Origin: Crossaster papposus
Taxonomy: Eukaryota > Echinodermata > Asteroidea > Velatida > Solasteridae
Length of the DNA: 64,000 nt
Assembly: GCA_037893245.1 (NCBI GenBank)
Contig: JBAIAA010000652.1
Coordinates: 248,001-312,000, forward strand
Direction: 5' to 3'
The notes beneath the pieces are model-generated. The model was not told where the DNA came from, did no database searches, and saw only the letters and a program-made list of their open reading frames with translations. This document shows positions 49,288 through 63,063 of this stretch, piece by piece (position 1 is the stretch's first letter; each line of letters starts with the position of its first letter). The position numbers and the translations under genes were made by a program.

Positions 49288-50453
49288 AAGATTTGGTCTA
49301 CAATCGGCATATCCCTACTACTACATATTTAAGAATTGGTCTACAATCGGCATATCCCTACTACTACATATTTAAGATTTGGTCTACAATCGGCATATCC
49401 CTACTACTACATATTTAAGATTTGGTCTACAATCGGCATATCCCTACTACTACTACATATTTAAGATTTGGTCTACAATCGGCATATCCCTACTACTACA
49501 TATTTAAGATTTGGTCTACAATCGGCATATCCCTACTACTACATATTTAAGATTTGGTCTACAATCGGCATATCCCTACTACTACATATTTAAGATTTGG
49601 TCTACAATCGGCATATCCCTACTACTACATATTTAAGATTTGGTCTACAATCGGCATATCCCTACTACTACATATTTAAGATTTGGCCTACAATCGGCAT
49701 ATCCCTACTACTACTACATATTTAAGATTTGGTCTACAATCGGCATATCCCTACTACTACATATTTAAGATTTGGTCTACAATCGGCATATCCCTACTAC
49801 TACATATTTAAAATTTGGTCTACATTCGGCATATCCCTACTACTACATATTTAAGATTTGGTCTACAATCGGCATATCCCTACTACTACATATTTAAGAT
49901 TTGGTCTACAATCGGCATATCCCTACTACTACATATTTAAGATTTGGTCTACAATCGGCATATCCCTACTACTACATATTTAAGATTTGGTCTACAATCG
50001 GCATATCCCTACTACTACATATTTAAGATTTGGTCTACAATCGGCATATCCCTACTACTACATATTTAAGATTTGGTCTACAATCGGCATATCCCTACTA
50101 CTACATATTTAAGATTTGGTCTACAATCGGCATATCCATACTACTACTACATATTTAAGATTTGGTCTACAATCGGCATATCCCTACTACTACATATTTA
50201 AGATTGGGTCTACAATCGGCATATCCCTACTACTACATATTTAAGATTTGGTCTACAATCGGCATATCCCTACTACTACATATTTAAGATTTGGTCTACA
50301 ATCGGCATATCCCTACTACTACATATTTAAGATTTGGTCTACAATCGGCATATCCCTACTACTACATATTTAAGATTTGGTCTACAATCGGCATATCCCT
50401 ACTACTACATATTTAAGATTTGGTCTACAATCGGCATATCCCTACTACTACAT
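49288..50453 (+). repeat. A-monomer array
   Basis: About 27 A units with GATTTGGCCTAC near 49681, TTTAAAATTTGG with CTACATTCGG near 49810-49825, CATATCCATAC at 50131 and AAGATTGGG at 50202. No gene. Confidence 0.95.
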
Positions 50454-50568
50454 ATTTAACTCGAGGGCTTGTTCCCACATCAGGTGTTTATTTCTACTGC
50501 ACACTTCTTTCCCTTTACATAATAATAAATGTGAGTTTGTTTTGTTATCAGATCAAATTGAGTTTGTT
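50454..50568 (+). repeat. Module 65: B1-C
   Basis: GAGTTTGTTAAG end. Confidence 0.95.
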
Positions 50569-51037
50569 AAGATTTGGTCTACAATCGGCATATCCCTACT
50601 ACTACATATTTAAGATTTGGTCTACAATCGGCATATCCCTACTACTACATATTTAAGATTTGGTCTACAATCGGCATATCCCTACTACTACATATTTAAG
50701 ATTTGGTCTACAATCGGCATATCCCTACTACAACATATTTAAGATTTGGTCTACAATCGGCATATCCCTACTACTACATATTTAAGATTTGGTCTACAAT
50801 CGGCATATCCCTACTACTACATATTTAAGATTTGGTCTACAATCGGCATATCCCTACTACTACATATTTAAGATTTGGTCTACAATCGGCATATCCCTAC
50901 TACTACATATTTAAGATTTGGTCTACAATCGGCATATCCCTACTACTACATATTTAAGATTTGGTCTACAATCGGCATATCCCTACTACTACATATTTAA
51001 GATTTGGTCTACAATCGGCATATCCCTACTACTACAT

Positions 51038-51219
51038 AGTTAACTCGAGGGCTTGTTCCCACATCAGGTGTTTATTTCTACTGCACACTTCTTTCCCATT
51101 ACATATTTAACTCGAGGGCTTGTTCCCACATCAGGTGTTTATTTCTACTGCACACTTCTTTTCCTTTACATAATAATAAATGTGAGTTTGTTTTGTTATC
51201 AGATCAAATTGAGTTTTTT
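51038..51219 (+). repeat. Module 66: B2-C
   Basis: Right-region double type, no additional change seen. Confidence 0.95.
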
Positions 51220-51691
51220 AAGATTTGGTCTACAATCGGCATATCCCTACTACTACATATTTAAGAATTGGTCTACAATCGGCATATCCCTACTACTACA
51301 TATTTAAGATTTGGTCTACAATCGGCATATCCCTACTACTACATATTTAAGATTTGGTCTACAATCGGCATATCCATACTACTACTACATATTTAAGATT
51401 TGGTCTACAATCGGCATATCCCTACTACTACATATTTAAGATTGGGTCTACAATCGGCATATCCCTACTACTACATATTTAAGATTTGGTCTACAATCGG
51501 CATATCCCTACTACTACATATTTAAGATTTGGTCTACAATCGGCATATCCCTACTACTACATATTTAAGATTTGGTCTACAATCGGCATATCCCTACTAC
51601 TACATATTTAAGATTTGGTCTACAATCGGCATATCCCTACTACTACATATTTAAGATTTGGTCTACAATCGGCATATCCCTACTACTACAT

Positions 51692-51806
51692 ATTTAACTC
51701 GAGGGCTTGTTCCCACATCAGGTGTTTATTTCTACTGCACACTTCTTTCCCTTTACATAATAATAAATGTGAGTTTGTTTTGTTATCAGATCAAATTGAG
51801 TTTGTT
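51692..51806 (+). repeat. Module 67: B1-C
   Basis: GAGTTTGTTAAG end. Confidence 0.95.
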
Positions 51807-52275
51807 AAGATTTGGTCTACAATCGGCATATCCCTACTACTACATATTTAAGATTTGGTCTACAATCGGCATATCCCTACTACTACATATTTAAGATTTG
51901 GTCTACAATCGGCATATCCCTACTACTACATATTTAAGATTTGGTCTACAATCGGCATATCCCTACTACAACATATTTAAGATTTGGTCTACAATCGGCA
52001 TATCCCTACTACTACATATTTAAGATTTGGTCTACAATCGGCATATCCCTACTACTACATATTTAAGATTTGGTCTACAATCGGCATATCCCTACTACTA
52101 CATATTTAAGATTTGGTCTACAATCGGCATATCCCTACTACTACATATTTAAGATTTGGTCTACAATCGGCATATCCCTACTACTACATATTTAAGATTT
52201 GGTCTACAATCGGCATATCCCTACTACTACATATTTAAGATTTGGTCTACAATCGGCATATCCCTACTACTACAT

Positions 52276-52457
52276 AGTTAACTCGAGGGCTTGTTCCCAC
52301 ATCAGGTGTTTATTTCTACTGCACACTTCTTTCCCATTACATATTTAACTCGAGGGCTTGTTCCCACATCAGGTGTTTATTTCTACTGCACACTTCTTTT
52401 CCTTTACATAATAATAAATGTGAGTTTGTTTTGTTATCAGATCAAATTGAGTTTTTT
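52276..52457 (+). repeat. Module 68: B2-C
   Basis: Right-region double type. Confidence 0.95.
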
Positions 52458-53964
52458 AAGATTTGGTCTACAATCGGCATATCCCTACTACTACATATTT
52501 AAGAATTGGTCTACAATCGGCATATCCCTACTACTACATATTTAAGATTTGGTCTACAATCGGCATATCCCTACTACTACATATTTAAGATTTGGTCTAC
52601 AATCGGCATATCCCTACTACTACTACATATTTAAGATTTGGTCTACAATCGGCATATCCCTACTACTACATATTTAAGATTTGGTCTACAATCGGCATAT
52701 CCCTACTACTACATATTTAAGATTTGGTCTACAATCGGCATATCCCTACTACTACATATTTAAGATTTGGTCTACAATCGGCATATCCCTACTACTACAT
52801 ATTTAAGATTTGGTCTACAATCGGCATATCCCTACTACTACATATTTAAGATTTGGTCTACAATCGGCATATCCCTACTACTACATATTTAAGATTTGGT
52901 CTACAATCGGCATATCCCTACTACTACATATTTAAGATTTGGTCTACAATCGGCATATCCCTACTACTACATATTTAAGATTTGGTCTACAATCGGCATA
53001 TCCATACTACTACTACATATTTAAGATTTGGTCTACAATCGGCATATCCCTACTACTACATATTTAAGATTTGGTCTACAATCGGCATATCCCTACTACT
53101 ACATATTTAAAATTTGGTCTACAATCGGCATATCCCTACTACTACATATTTAAGATTTGGTCTACAATCGGCATATCCCTACTACTACATATTTAAGATT
53201 TGGTCTACAATCGGCATATCCCTACTACTACATATTTAAGATTTGGTCTACAATCGGCATATCCCTACTACTACATATTTAAGATTTGGTCTACAATCGG
53301 CATATCCCTACTACTACATATTTAAGATTTGGTCTACAATCGGCATATCCCTACTACTACATATTTAAGATTTGGTCTACAATCGGCATATCCCTACTAC
53401 TACATATTTAAGATTGGGTCTACAATCGGCATATCCCTACTACTACATATTTAAGATTTGGTCTACAATCGGCATATCCCTACTACTACATATTTAAGAT
53501 TTGGTCTACAATCGGCATATCCCTACTACTACATATTTAAGATTTGGTCTACAATCGGCATATCCCTACTACTACATATTTAAGATTTGGTCTACAATCG
53601 GCATATCCCTACTACTACATATTTAAGATTTGGTCTACAATCGGCATATCCCTACTACTACATATTTAAGATTTGGTCTACAATCGGCATATCCCTACTA
53701 CTACATATTTAAGATTTGGTCTACAATCGGCATATCCCTAATACTACATATTTAAGATTTGGTCTACAATCGGCATATCCCTACTACTACATATTTAAGA
53801 TTTGGTCTACAATCGGCATATCCCTACTACTACATATTTAAGATTTGGTCTACAATCGGCATATCCCTACTACTACATATTTAAGATTTGGTCTACAATC
53901 GGCATATCCCTACTACTACATATTTAAGATTTGGTCTACAATCGGCATATCCCTACTACTACAT
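52458..53964 (+). repeat. A-monomer array
   Basis: About 35 A units with CATATCCATAC near 53000, TTTAAAATTTGG near 53106, AAGATTGGG near 53411 and CCCTAATACTAC near 53738. No gene. Confidence 0.95.
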
Positions 53965-54079
53965 ATTTAACTCGAGGGCTTGATCCCACATCAGGTGTTT
54001 ATTTCTACTGCACACTTCTTTCCCTTTACATAATAATAAATGTGAGTTTGTTTTGTTATCAGATCAAATTGAGTTTGTT
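53965..54079 (+). repeat. Module 69: B1-C
   Basis: B has GCTTGATCCC for GCTTGTTCCC; GAGTTTGTTAAG end. Confidence 0.95.
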
Positions 54080-54548
54080 AAGATTTGGTCTACAATCGGC
54101 ATATCCCTACTACTACATATTTAAGATTTGGTCTACAATCGGCATATCCCTACTACTACATATTTAAGATTTGGTCTACAATCGGCATATCCCTACTACT
54201 ACATATTTAAGATTTGGTCTACAATCGGCATATCCCTACTACAACATATTTAAGATTTGGTCTACAATCGGCATATCCCTACTACTACATATTTAAGATT
54301 TGGTCTACAATCGGCATATCCCTACTACTACATATTTAAGATTTGGTCTACAATCGGCATATCCCTACTACTACATATTTAAGATTTGGTCTACAATCGG
54401 CATATCCCTACTACTACATATTTAAGATTTGGTCTACAATCGGCATATCCCTACTACTACATATTTAAGATTTGGTCTACAATCGGCATATCCCTACTAC
54501 TACATATTTAAGATTTGGTCTACAATCGGCATATCCCTACTACTACAT

Positions 54549-54730
54549 AGTTAACTCGAGGGCTTGTTCCCACATCAGGTGTTTATTTCTACTGCACACT
54601 TCTTTCCCATTACATATTTAACTCGAGGGCTTGTTCCCACATCAGGTGTTTATTTCTACTGCACACTTCTTTTCCTTTACATAATAATAAATGTCAGTTT
54701 GTTTTGTTATCAGATCAAATTGAGTTTTTT
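54549..54730 (+). repeat. Module 70: B2-C
   Basis: Right-region double type; C has AATGTCAGTTTG for AATGTGAGTTTG. Confidence 0.95.
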
Positions 54731-56891
54731 AAGATTTGGTCTACAATCGGCATATCCCTACTACTACATATTTAAGAATTGGTCTACAATCGGCATATCC
54801 CTACTACTACATATTTAAGATTTGGTCTACAATCGGCATATCCCTACTACTACTACATATTTAAGATTTGGTCTACAATCGGCATATCCCTACTACTACT
54901 ACATATTTAAGATTTGGTCTACAATCGGCATATCCCTACTACTACATATTTAAGATTTGGTCTACAATCGGCATATCCCTACTACTACATATTTAAGATT
55001 TGGTCTACAATCGGCATATCCCTACTACTACATATTTAAGATTTGGTCTACAATCGGCATATCCCTACTACTACATATTTAAGATTTGGTCTACAATCGG
55101 CATATCCCTACTACTACATATTTAAGATTTGGTCTACAATCGGCATATCCCTACTACTACTACATATTTAAGATTTGGTCTACAATCGGCATATCCCTAC
55201 TACTACATATTTAAAATTTGGTCTACATTCGGCATATCCCTACTACTACATATTTAAGATTTGGTCTACAATCGGCATATCCCTACTACTACATATTTAA
55301 GATTTGGTCTACAATCGGCATATCCCTACTACTACATATTTAAGATTTGGTCTACAATCGGCATATCCCTACTACTACATATTTAAGATTTGGTCTACAA
55401 TCGGCATATCCCTACTACTACATATTTAAGATTTGGTCTACAATCGGCATATCCCTACTACTACATATTTAAGATTTGGTCTACAATCGGCATATCCCTA
55501 CTACTACATATTTAAGATTTGGTCTACAATCGGCATATCCATACTACTACTACATATTTAAGATTTGGTCTACAATCGGCATATCCCTACTACTACATAT
55601 TTAAGATTTGGTCTACAATCGGCATATCCCTACTACTACATATTTAAAATTTGGTCTACAATCGGCATATCCCTACTACTACATATTTAAGATTTGGTCT
55701 ACAATCGGCATATCCCTACTACTACATATTTAAGATTTGGTCTACAATCGGCATATCCCTACTACTACATATTTAAGATTTGGTCTACAATCGGCATATC
55801 CCTACTACTACATATTTAAGATTTGGTCTACAATCGGCATATCCCTACTACTACATATTTAAGATTCGGTCTACAATCGGCATATCCCTACTACTACTAC
55901 ATATTTAAGATTTGGTCTACAATCGGCATATCCCTACTACTACATATTTAAGATTTGGTCTACAATCGGCATATCCCTACTACTACATATTTAAGATTTG
56001 GTCTACAATCGGCATATCCCTACTACTACATATTTAAGATTTGGTCTACAATCGGCATATCCCTACTACTACATATTTAAGATTTGGTCTACAATCGGCA
56101 TATCCCTACTACTACATATTTAAGATTTGGTCTACAATCGGCATATCCCTACTACTACATATTTAAGATTTGGTCTACAATCGGCATATCCCTACTACTA
56201 CATATTTAAGATTTGGTCTACAATCGGCATATCCCTACTACTACATATTTAAGATTGGGTCTACAATCGGCATATCCCTACTACTACATATTTAAGATTT
56301 GGTCTACAATCGGCATATCCCTACTACTACATATTTAAGATTTGGTCTACAATCGGCATATCCCTACTACTACATATTTAAGATTTGGTCTACAATCGGC
56401 ATATCCCTACTACTACATATTTAAGATTTGGTCTACAATCGGCATATCCCTACTACTACATATTTAAGATTTGGTCTACAATCGGCATATCCCTACTACT
56501 ACATATTTAAGATTGGGTCTACAATCGGCATATCCCTACTACTACATATTTAAGATTTGGTCTACAATCGGCATATCCCTACTACTACATATTTAAGATT
56601 TGGTCTACAATCGGCATATCCCTACTACTACATATTTAAGATTTGGTCTACAATCGGCATATCCCTACTACTACATATTTAAGATTTGGTCTACAATCGG
56701 CATATCCCTACTACTACATATTTAAGATTTGGTCTACAATCGGCATATCCCTACTACTACATATTTAAGATTTGGTCTACAATCGGCATATCCCTACTAC
56801 TACATATTTAAGATTTGGTCTACAATCGGCATATCCCTACTACTACATATTTAAGATTTGGTCTACAATCGGCATATCCCTACTACTACAT
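54731..56891 (+). repeat. A-monomer array, copy 1 of the 3271 bp offset repeat
   Basis: About 50 A units. A series of variants recurs exactly 3271 bp downstream: CTACATTCGG (55221), CATATCCATAC (55533), AAGATTCGG (55861), and AAGATTGGG at 56251 and 56510. No gene. Confidence 0.95.
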
Positions 56892-57006
56892 ATTTAACTC
56901 GAGGGCTTGTTCCCACATCAGGTGTTTATTTCTACTGCACACTTCTTTCCCTTTACATAATAATAAATGTGAGTTTGTTTTGTTATCAGATCAAATTGAG
57001 TTTTTT
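56892..57006 (+). repeat. Module 71: B1-C
   Basis: Ordinary six-T C, without the GTTTGTT change of modules 63-69. Confidence 0.95.
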
Positions 57007-57776
57007 AAGATTTGGTCTACAATCGGCATATCCCTACTACTACATATTTAAGATTTGGTCTACAATCGGCATATCCCTACTACTACATATTTAAGATTTG
57101 GTCTACAATCGGCATATCCCTACTACTACATATTTAAGATTTGGTCTACAATCGGCATATCCCTACTACAACATATTTAAGATTTGGTCTACAATCGGCA
57201 TATCCCTACTACTACATATTTAAGATTTGGTCTACAATCGGCATATCCCTACTACTACATATTTAAAATTTGGTCTACAATCGGCATATCCCTACTACTA
57301 CATATTTAAGATTTGGTCTACAATCGGCATATCCCTACTACTACATATTTAAGATTTGGTCTACAATCGGCATATCCCTACTACTACATATTTAAGATTT
57401 GGTCTACAATCGGCATATCCCTACTACTACATATTTAAGATTTGGTCTACAATCGGCATATCCCTACTACAACATATTTAAGATTTGGTCTACAATCGGC
57501 ATATCCCTACTACTACATATTTAAGATTTGGTCTACAATCGGCATATCCCTACTACTACATATTTAAGATTTGGTCTACAATCGGCATATCCCTACTACT
57601 ACATATTTAAGATTTGGTCTACAATCGGCATATCCCTACTACTACATATTTAAGATTTGGTCTACAATCGGCATATCCCTACTACTACATATTTAAGATT
57701 TGGTCTACAATCGGCATATCCCTACTACTACATATTTAAGATTTGGTCTACAATCGGCATATCCCTACTACTACAT
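57007..57776 (+). repeat. A-monomer array
   Basis: Eighteen A units between modules 71 and 72. CTACTACAACAT near 57165 and 57466 is 301 bp apart, consistent with a seven-unit internal duplication. No gene. Confidence 0.9.
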
Positions 57777-57958
57777 AGTTAACTCGAGGGCTTGTTCCCA
57801 CATCAGGTGTTTATTTCTACTGCACACTTCTTTCCCATTACATATTTAACTCGAGGGCTTGTTCCCACATCAGGTGTTTATTTCTACTGCACACTTCTTT
57901 TCCTTTACATAATAATAAATGTGAGTTTGTTTTGTTATCAGATCAAATTGAGTTTTTT
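57777..57958 (+). repeat. Module 72: B2-C
   Basis: Right-region double type. Confidence 0.95.
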
Positions 57959-60380
57959 AAGATTTGGTCTACAATCGGCATATCCCTACTACTACATATT
58001 TAAGAATTGGTCTACAATCGGCATATCCCTACTACTACATATTTAAGATTTGGTCTACAATCGGCATATCCCTACTACTACTACATATTTAAGATTTGGT
58101 CTACAATCGGCATATCCCTACTACTACTACATATTTAAGATTTGGTCTACAATCGGCATATCCCTACTACTACATATTTAAGATTTGGTCTACAATCGGC
58201 ATATCCCTACTACTACATATTTAAGATTGGGTCTACAATCGGCATATCCCTACTACTACATATTTAAGATTTGGTCTACAATCGGCATATCCCTACTACT
58301 ACATATTTAAGATTTGGTCTACAATCGGCATATCCCTACTACTACATATTTAAGATTTGGTCTACAATCGGCATATCCCTACTACTACTACATATTTAAG
58401 ATTTGGTCTACAATCGGCATATCCCTACTACTACATATTTAAGATTTGGTCTACAATCGGCATATCCCTACTACTACATATTTAAAATTTGGTCTACATT
58501 CGGCATATCCCTACTACTACATATTTAAGATTTGGTCTACAATCGGCATATCCCTACTACTACATATTTAAGATTTGGTCTACAATCGGCATATCCCTAC
58601 TACTACATATTTAAGATTTGGTCTACAATCGGCATATCCCTACTACTACATATTTAAGATTTGGTCTACAATCGGCATATCCCTACTACTACATATTTAA
58701 GATTTGGTCTACAATCGGCATATCCCTACTACTACATATTTAAGATTTGGTCTACAATCGGCATATCCCTACTACTACATATTTAAGATTTGGTCTACAA
58801 TCGGCATATCCATACTACTACTACATATTTAAGATTTGGTCTACAATCGGCATATCCCTACTACTACATATTTAAGATTTGGTCTACAATCGGCATATCC
58901 CTACTACTACATATTTAAAATTTGGTCTACAATCGGCATATCCCTACTACTACATATTTAAGATTTGGTCTACAATCGGCATATCCCTACTACTACATAT
59001 TTAAGATTTGGTCTACAATCGGCATATCCCTACTACTACATATTTAAGATTTGGTCTACAATCGGCATATCCCTACTACTACATATTTAAGATTTGGTCT
59101 ACAATCGGCATATCCCTACTACTACATATTTAAGATTCGGTCTACAATCGGCATATCCCTACTACTACTACATATTTAAGATTTGGTCTACAATCGGCAT
59201 ATCCCTACTACTACATATTTAAGATTTGGTCTACAATCGGCATATCCCTACTACTACATATTTAAGATTTGGTCTACAATCGGCATATCCCTACTACTAC
59301 ATATTTAAGATTTGGTCTACAATCGGCATATCCCTACTACTACATATTTAAGATTTGGTCTACAATCGGCATATCCCTACTACTACATATTTAAGATTTG
59401 GTCTACAATCGGCATATCCCTACTACTACATATTTAAGATTTGGTCTACAATCGGCATATCCCTACTACTACATATTTAAGATTTGGTCTACAATCGGCA
59501 TATCCCTACTACTACATATTTAAGATTGGGTCTACAATCGGCATATCCCTACTACTACATATTTAAGATTTGGTCTACAATCGGCATATCCCTACTACTA
59601 CATATTTAAGATTTGGTCTACAATCGGCATATCCCTACTACTACATATTTAAGATTTGGTCTACAATCGGCATATCCCTACTACTACATATTTAAGATTT
59701 GGTCTACAATCGGCATATCCCTACTACTACATATTTAAGATTTGGTCTACAATCGGCATATCCCTACTACTACATATTTAAGATTGGGTCTACAATCGGC
59801 ATATCCCTACTACTACATATTTAAGATTTGGTCTACAATCGGCATATCCCTACTACTACATATTTAAGATTTGGTCTACAATCGGCATATCCCTACTACT
59901 ACATATTTAAGATTTGGTCTACAATCGGCATATCCCTACTACTACATATTTAAGATTTGGTCTACAATCGGCATATCCCTACTACTACATATTTAAGATT
60001 TGGTCTACAATCGGCATATCCCTACTACTACTACATATTTAAGATTTGGTCTACAATCGGCATATCCCTACTACTACATATTTAAGATTTGGTCTACAAT
60101 CGGCATATCCCTACTACTACATATTTAAGATTTGGTCTACAATCGGCATATCCCTAATACTACATATTTAAGATTTGGTCTACAATCGGCATATCCCTAC
60201 TACTACATATTTAAGATTTGGTCTACAATCGGCATATCCCTACTACTACATATTTAAGATTTGGTCTACAATCGGCATATCCCTACTACTACATATTTAA
60301 GATTTGGTCTACAATCGGCATATCCCTACTACTACATATTTAAGATTTGGTCTACAATCGGCATATCCCTACTACTACAT
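57959..60380 (+). repeat. A-monomer array, copy 2 of the 3271 bp offset repeat
   Basis: About 56 A units, second longest uninterrupted run. CTACATTCGG (58492), CATATCCATAC (58804), AAGATTCGG (59132) and AAGATTGGG (59522, 59781) match 54731-56891 at 3271 bp. An extra AAGATTGGG near 58223 has no counterpart I found. No gene. Confidence 0.95.
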
Positions 60381-60495
60381 ATTTAACTCGAGGGCTTGTT
60401 CCCACATCAGGTGTTTATTTCTACTGCACACTTCTTTCCCTTTACATAATAATAAATGTGAGTTTGTTTTGTTATCAGATCAAATTGAGTTTTTT
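60381..60495 (+). repeat. Module 73: B1-C
   Basis: Ordinary single module. Confidence 0.95.
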
Positions 60496-60964
60496 AAGAT
60501 TTGGTCTACAATCGGCATATCCCTACTACTACATATTTAAGATTTGGTCTACAATCGGCATATCCCTACTACTACATATTTAAGATTTGGTCTACAATCG
60601 GCATATCCCTACTACTACATATTTAAGATTTGGTCTACAATCGGCATATCCCTACTACAACATATTTAAGATTTGGTCTACAATCGGCATATCCCTACTA
60701 CTACATATTTAAGATTTGGTCTACAATCGGCATATCCCTACTACTACATATTTAAGATTTGGTCTACAATCGGCATATCCCTACTACTACATATTTAAGA
60801 TTTGGTCTACAATCGGCATATCCCTACTACTACATATTTAAGATTTGGTCTACAATCGGCATATCCCTACTACTACATATTTAAGATTTGGTCTACAATC
60901 GGCATATCCCTACTACTACATATTTAAGATTTGGTCTACAATCGGCATATCCCTACTACTACAA

Positions 60965-61146
60965 AGTTAACTCGAGGGCTTGTTCCCACATCAGGTGTTT
61001 ATTTCTACTGCACACTTCTTTCCCATTACATATTTAACTCGAGGGCTTGTTCCCACATCAGGTGTTTATTTCTACTGCACACTTCTTTTCCTTTACATAA
61101 TAATAAATGTGAGTTTGTTTTGTTATCAGATCAAATTGAGTTTTTT
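60965..61146 (+). repeat. Module 74: B2-C
   Basis: Right-region double type preceded by ACTACAAAGTTAAC, one base different from the usual ACTACATAGTTAAC. Confidence 0.95.
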
Positions 61147-62183
61147 AAGATTTGGTCTACAATCGGCATATCCCTACTACTACATATTTAAGAATTGGTC
61201 TACAATCGGCATATCCCTACTACTACATATTTAAGATTTGGTCTACAATCGGCATATCCCTACTACTACATATTTAAGATTTGGTCTACAATCGGCATAT
61301 CCCTACTACTACATATTTAAGATTTGGTCTACAATCGGCATATCCCTACTACTACTACATATTTAAGATTTGGTCTACAATCGGCATATCCCTACTACTA
61401 CATATTTAAGATTTGGTCTACAATCGGCATATCCCTACTACTACATATTTAAGATTTGGTCTACAATCGGCATATCCCTACTACTACATATTTAAGATTT
61501 GGTCTACAATCGGCATATCCCTACTACTACATATTTAAGATTTGGTCTACAATCGGCATATCCCTACTACTACATATTTAAGATTTGGTCTACAATCGGC
61601 ATATCCCTACTGCTACATATTTAAGATTTGGTCTACAATCGGCATATCCCTACTACTACATATTTAAGATTTGGTCTACAATCGGCATATCCCTACTACT
61701 ACATATTTAAGATTTGGTCTACAATCGGCATATCCCTACTACTACATATTTAAGATTTGGTCTACAATCGGCATATCCCTACTACTACTACATATTTAAG
61801 ATTTGGTCTACAATCGGCATATCCCTACTACTACATATTTAAGATTTGGTCTACAATCGGCATATCCCTACTACTACATATTTAAAATTTGGTCTACAAT
61901 CGGCATATCCCTACTACTACTACATATTTAAGATTTGGTCTACAATCGGCATATCCCTACTACTACATATTTAAGATTTGGTCTACAATCGGCATATCCC
62001 TACTACTACATATTTAAGATTTGGTCTACAATCGGCATATCCCTACTACTACATATTTAAGATTTGGTCTACAATCGGCATATCCCTACTACTACATATT
62101 TAAGATTTGGTCTACAATCGGCATATCCCTACTACTACATATTTAAGATTTGGTCTACAATCGGCATATCCCTACTACTACAT
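61147..62183 (+). repeat. A-monomer array
   Basis: About 24 A units including three 46 bp units (near 61352, 61780 and 61917), CTACTGCTACAT near 61609 and TTTAAAATTTGG near 61882. No gene. Confidence 0.95.
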
Positions 62184-62298
62184 ATTTAACTCGAGGGCTT
62201 GTTCCCACATCAGGTGTTTATTTCTACTGCACACTTCTGTCCCTTTACATAATAATAAATGTGAGTTTGTTTTGTTATCAGATCAAATTGAGTTTTTT
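62184..62298 (+). repeat. Module 75: B1-C
   Basis: B has CTTCTGTCCC, shared only with module 76. The next A units are 46 and 49 bp long. Confidence 0.95.
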
Positions 62299-62372
62299 AA
62301 GATTTGGTCTACAATCGGCATATCCCTACTACTACTACATATTTAAGATTTGGTCTACAATCGGCACATCCC

Positions 62373-62387
62373 TACTACTACTACTAC
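62373..62387 (+). repeat. Five-TAC expansion in an A unit
   Basis: TAC repeated five times instead of three, giving a 49 bp A unit; the only other such unit seen is at 619-633. The same unit carries GGCACATCC for GGCATATCC. Confidence 0.9.
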
Positions 62388-62948
62388 ATATTTAAGATTT
62401 GGTCTACAATCGGCATATCCCTACTACTACATATTTAAGATTTGGTCTACAATCGGCATATCCCTACTACTACATATTTAAGATTTGGTCTACAATCGGC
62501 ATATCCATACTACTACATATTTAAGATTTGGTCTACAATCGGCATATCCCTACTACTACATATTTAAGATTTGGTCTACAATCGGCATATCCCTACTATT
62601 ACATATTTAAGATTTGGTCTACAATCGGCATATCCCTACTACTACATATTTAAGATTTGGTGTACAATCGGCATATCCCTACTACTACATATTTAAGATT
62701 TGGTCTACAATCGGCATATCCCTACTACTACATATTTAAGATTTGGTCTACAATCGGCATATCCCTACTACTACATATTTAAGATTTGGTCTACAATCGG
62801 CATATCCCTACTACTACATATTTAAGATTTGGTCTACAATCGGCATATCCCTACTACTACATATTTAAGATTTGGTCTACAATCGGCATATCCCTACTAC
62901 TACATATTTAAGATTTGGTCTACAATCGGCATATCCCTACTACTACAT

Positions 62949-63063
62949 ATTTAACTCGAGGGCTTGTTCCCACATCAGGTGTTTATTTATACTGCACACT
63001 TCTGTCCCTTTACATAATAATAAATGTGAGTTTGTTTTGTTATCAGATCAAATTGAGATGTTT
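62949..63063 (+). repeat. Module 76: B1-C
   Basis: CTTCTGTCCC as in module 75, plus TTTATACTGC and a C end of GAGATGTTTAAG; the most diverged single module in the window. Confidence 0.95.

Larger units (their letters stand above)
50454..51219. repeat. 584 bp module pair, copy 4
   Basis: Modules 65 and 66. Confidence 0.9.
50131..51368. repeat. 1238 bp tandem duplication, copy 1
   Basis: Pair 65-66 with its upstream CATATCCATAC and AAGATTGGG markers is repeated immediately at 51369-52606; every landmark shifts by 1238 bp. Confidence 0.9.
51692..52457. repeat. 584 bp module pair, copy 5
   Basis: Modules 67 and 68. Confidence 0.9.
51369..52606. repeat. 1238 bp tandem duplication, copy 2
   Basis: Contains modules 67 and 68. 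Confidence 0.9.
53965..54730. repeat. 584 bp module pair, copy 6
   Basis: Modules 69 and 70. Confidence 0.9.
56892..57958. repeat. Module pair, copy 7, expanded to 885 bp
   Basis: Modules 71 and 72. The spacing is 584 plus 301 bp, i.e. seven additional A units, and CTACTACAACAT occurs twice between the modules. Confidence 0.85.
60381..61146. repeat. 584 bp module pair, copy 8
   Basis: Modules 73 and 74. Confidence 0.9.
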
